From the NCBI GenBank assembly GCA_030431165.1, contig JAUIJQ010000221.1, positions 1 to 6,107 on the forward strand: DNA of 6,107 nt. The letters are read 5' to 3'. Of this stretch, positions 5,571 through 6,107 are shown in pieces. This DNA comes from Rhodothermia bacterium. Lineage in GTDB: Bacteria > Bacteroidota > Rhodothermia > Rhodothermales > JABDKH01. Position 1 is the stretch's first letter. Each line of letters opens with the position of its first letter. The position numbers and the translations under genes are program-made. The notes under the pieces are model-generated. The model was not told the origin of the DNA and searched no databases. It saw only the letters and a program-made list of their open reading frames with translations.

Positions 5571-6107
5571 GACGATTAAACGCTCGGGCGTCAACAGCTT
5601 GTACAGAACCGGCACAACGACTAGCGTCAGGAACGTCGACACAGCCAGCCCGCCGATGATCGCCCACGCCATCGGTGCCCACATCGTGCTACCCGTCAGC
5701 GCGAGCGGTGTGAGTCCGCCGATGGTTGTCAGTGTAGTCAGTACAATCGGCACAAAGCGTGTCTCGCCGGCCTGCTGAACCGCCTCGATAACCGTGCGCC
5801 CCTCCTCGCGTAGCTGGTTTGCGTAGTCAACCAGGATGATCGAGTTGTTCACGACAATCCCGACGAGCGACGTTAATCCGATAAAGGCCGTGAACGAGAA
5901 CGTGTAGCCGGTCACAAGCAGCGCGAGGATTGCGCCCGTGATGGCAAACGGGATCGCAGCAAACACGATGAGCGGCTGGCGCAACGAGCGGAACTGCAGC
6001 ACAAGCACGGCAAAGATGCCGAGCAACGCAATCAACAGCGCCTGCCCCATGCCGCCGAATGATTCGTTGCGGCTCTCTTCTTCGCCACCGATCTGGTAGC
6101 GGTAACC
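5568..6107 (-). CDS. RND-family efflux transporter, C-terminal part (N-terminus beyond window)
   Basis: RND pumps are large proton-driven inner-membrane exporters that work with a periplasmic adaptor and an outer-membrane channel. Only the last 179 residues are here; the frame is open through base 6107, so ATG 6048-6050 is an internal methionine, not the start. The fragment begins in a periplasmic-loop end (IGGEEESRNES), then has five hydrophobic segments corresponding to TM8-TM12 of AcrB: GQALLIALLGIFAVLVLQF, PLIVFAAIPFAITGAILALL, the helix leading into GIVVNNSIILVDYANQLREEG, FVPIVLTTLTTIGGLTPLAL, and the last helix ending LVVVPVLYKLL. The VVNNSIILVDYA stretch is a family hallmark. The multidrug/HAE-type subgroup seems more likely than the metal type, but the proton-relay aspartates of TM4 are outside. 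The final residues and TAA stop lie in the flank of a hairpin repeat. Confidence 0.95.
   Translation of the reverse strand, partial: GYRYQIGGEEESRNESFGGMGQALLIALLGIFAVLVLQFRSLRQPLIVFAAIPFAITGAILALLVTGYTFSFTAFIGLTSLVGIVVNNSIILVDYANQLREEGRTVIEAVQQAGETRFVPIVLTTLTTIGGLTPLALTGSTMWAPMAWAIIGGLAVSTFLTLVVVPVLYKLLTPERLIV

Overview
The window is G+C-rich bacterial chromosomal DNA that codes on both strands. An RND exporter fragment points to a diderm (Gram-negative-type) cell. The glycoside hydrolase resembles large enzymes common in Planctomycetota, Bacteroidota, Lentisphaerota and Chloroflexota, and the intergenic hairpin repeats look like those of some high-G+C environmental genomes. The phylum cannot be fixed from this sequence; a planctomycete-like origin is only a guess. 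No tRNA, rRNA, CRISPR array or transposase gene was seen.

Left part (1-3205, all minus strand): purE, then purK, then a glycoside hydrolase gene that runs off the left edge. They form a tight cassette: purE and purK share an ATGA stop/start overlap, and purK and the hydrolase share a GTGA overlap. PurK and PurE carry out consecutive steps of purine synthesis (AIR to N5-CAIR to CAIR). The hydrolase shows no signal peptide and would act in the cytoplasm.

Middle (3206-4498): a 355-base divergent intergenic region rich in small hairpin repeats, then a plus-strand MscS-type mechanosensitive channel gene. It is split into two frames near 3820-3831. The simplest explanation is one missing base, either a real mutation or a sequence error. 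Rejoined, it would encode a normal-looking protein of about 312 residues.

Right part (4499-6107): a GATC-rich repeat tract, then a complete family I inorganic pyrophosphatase gene (ppa, plus strand) with a strong Shine-Dalgarno site. A 302-base convergent intergenic region follows, with a 17-bp tandem repeat and four hairpin units. Last comes the C-terminal part of an RND efflux transporter (minus strand), cut by the right edge.

The genes are ordinary housekeeping, transport and carbohydrate genes. The most unusual content lies between them. One six-base word, ATCGTT/AACGAT, is repeated about 22 times in roughly 860 intergenic bases. It occurs either as tandem GATC arrays or as flanks of hairpins whose stems differ in sequence but stay paired. 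These repeats reach into gene ends: the stop codons of the channel, the pyrophosphatase and the RND gene all lie inside repeat sequence.
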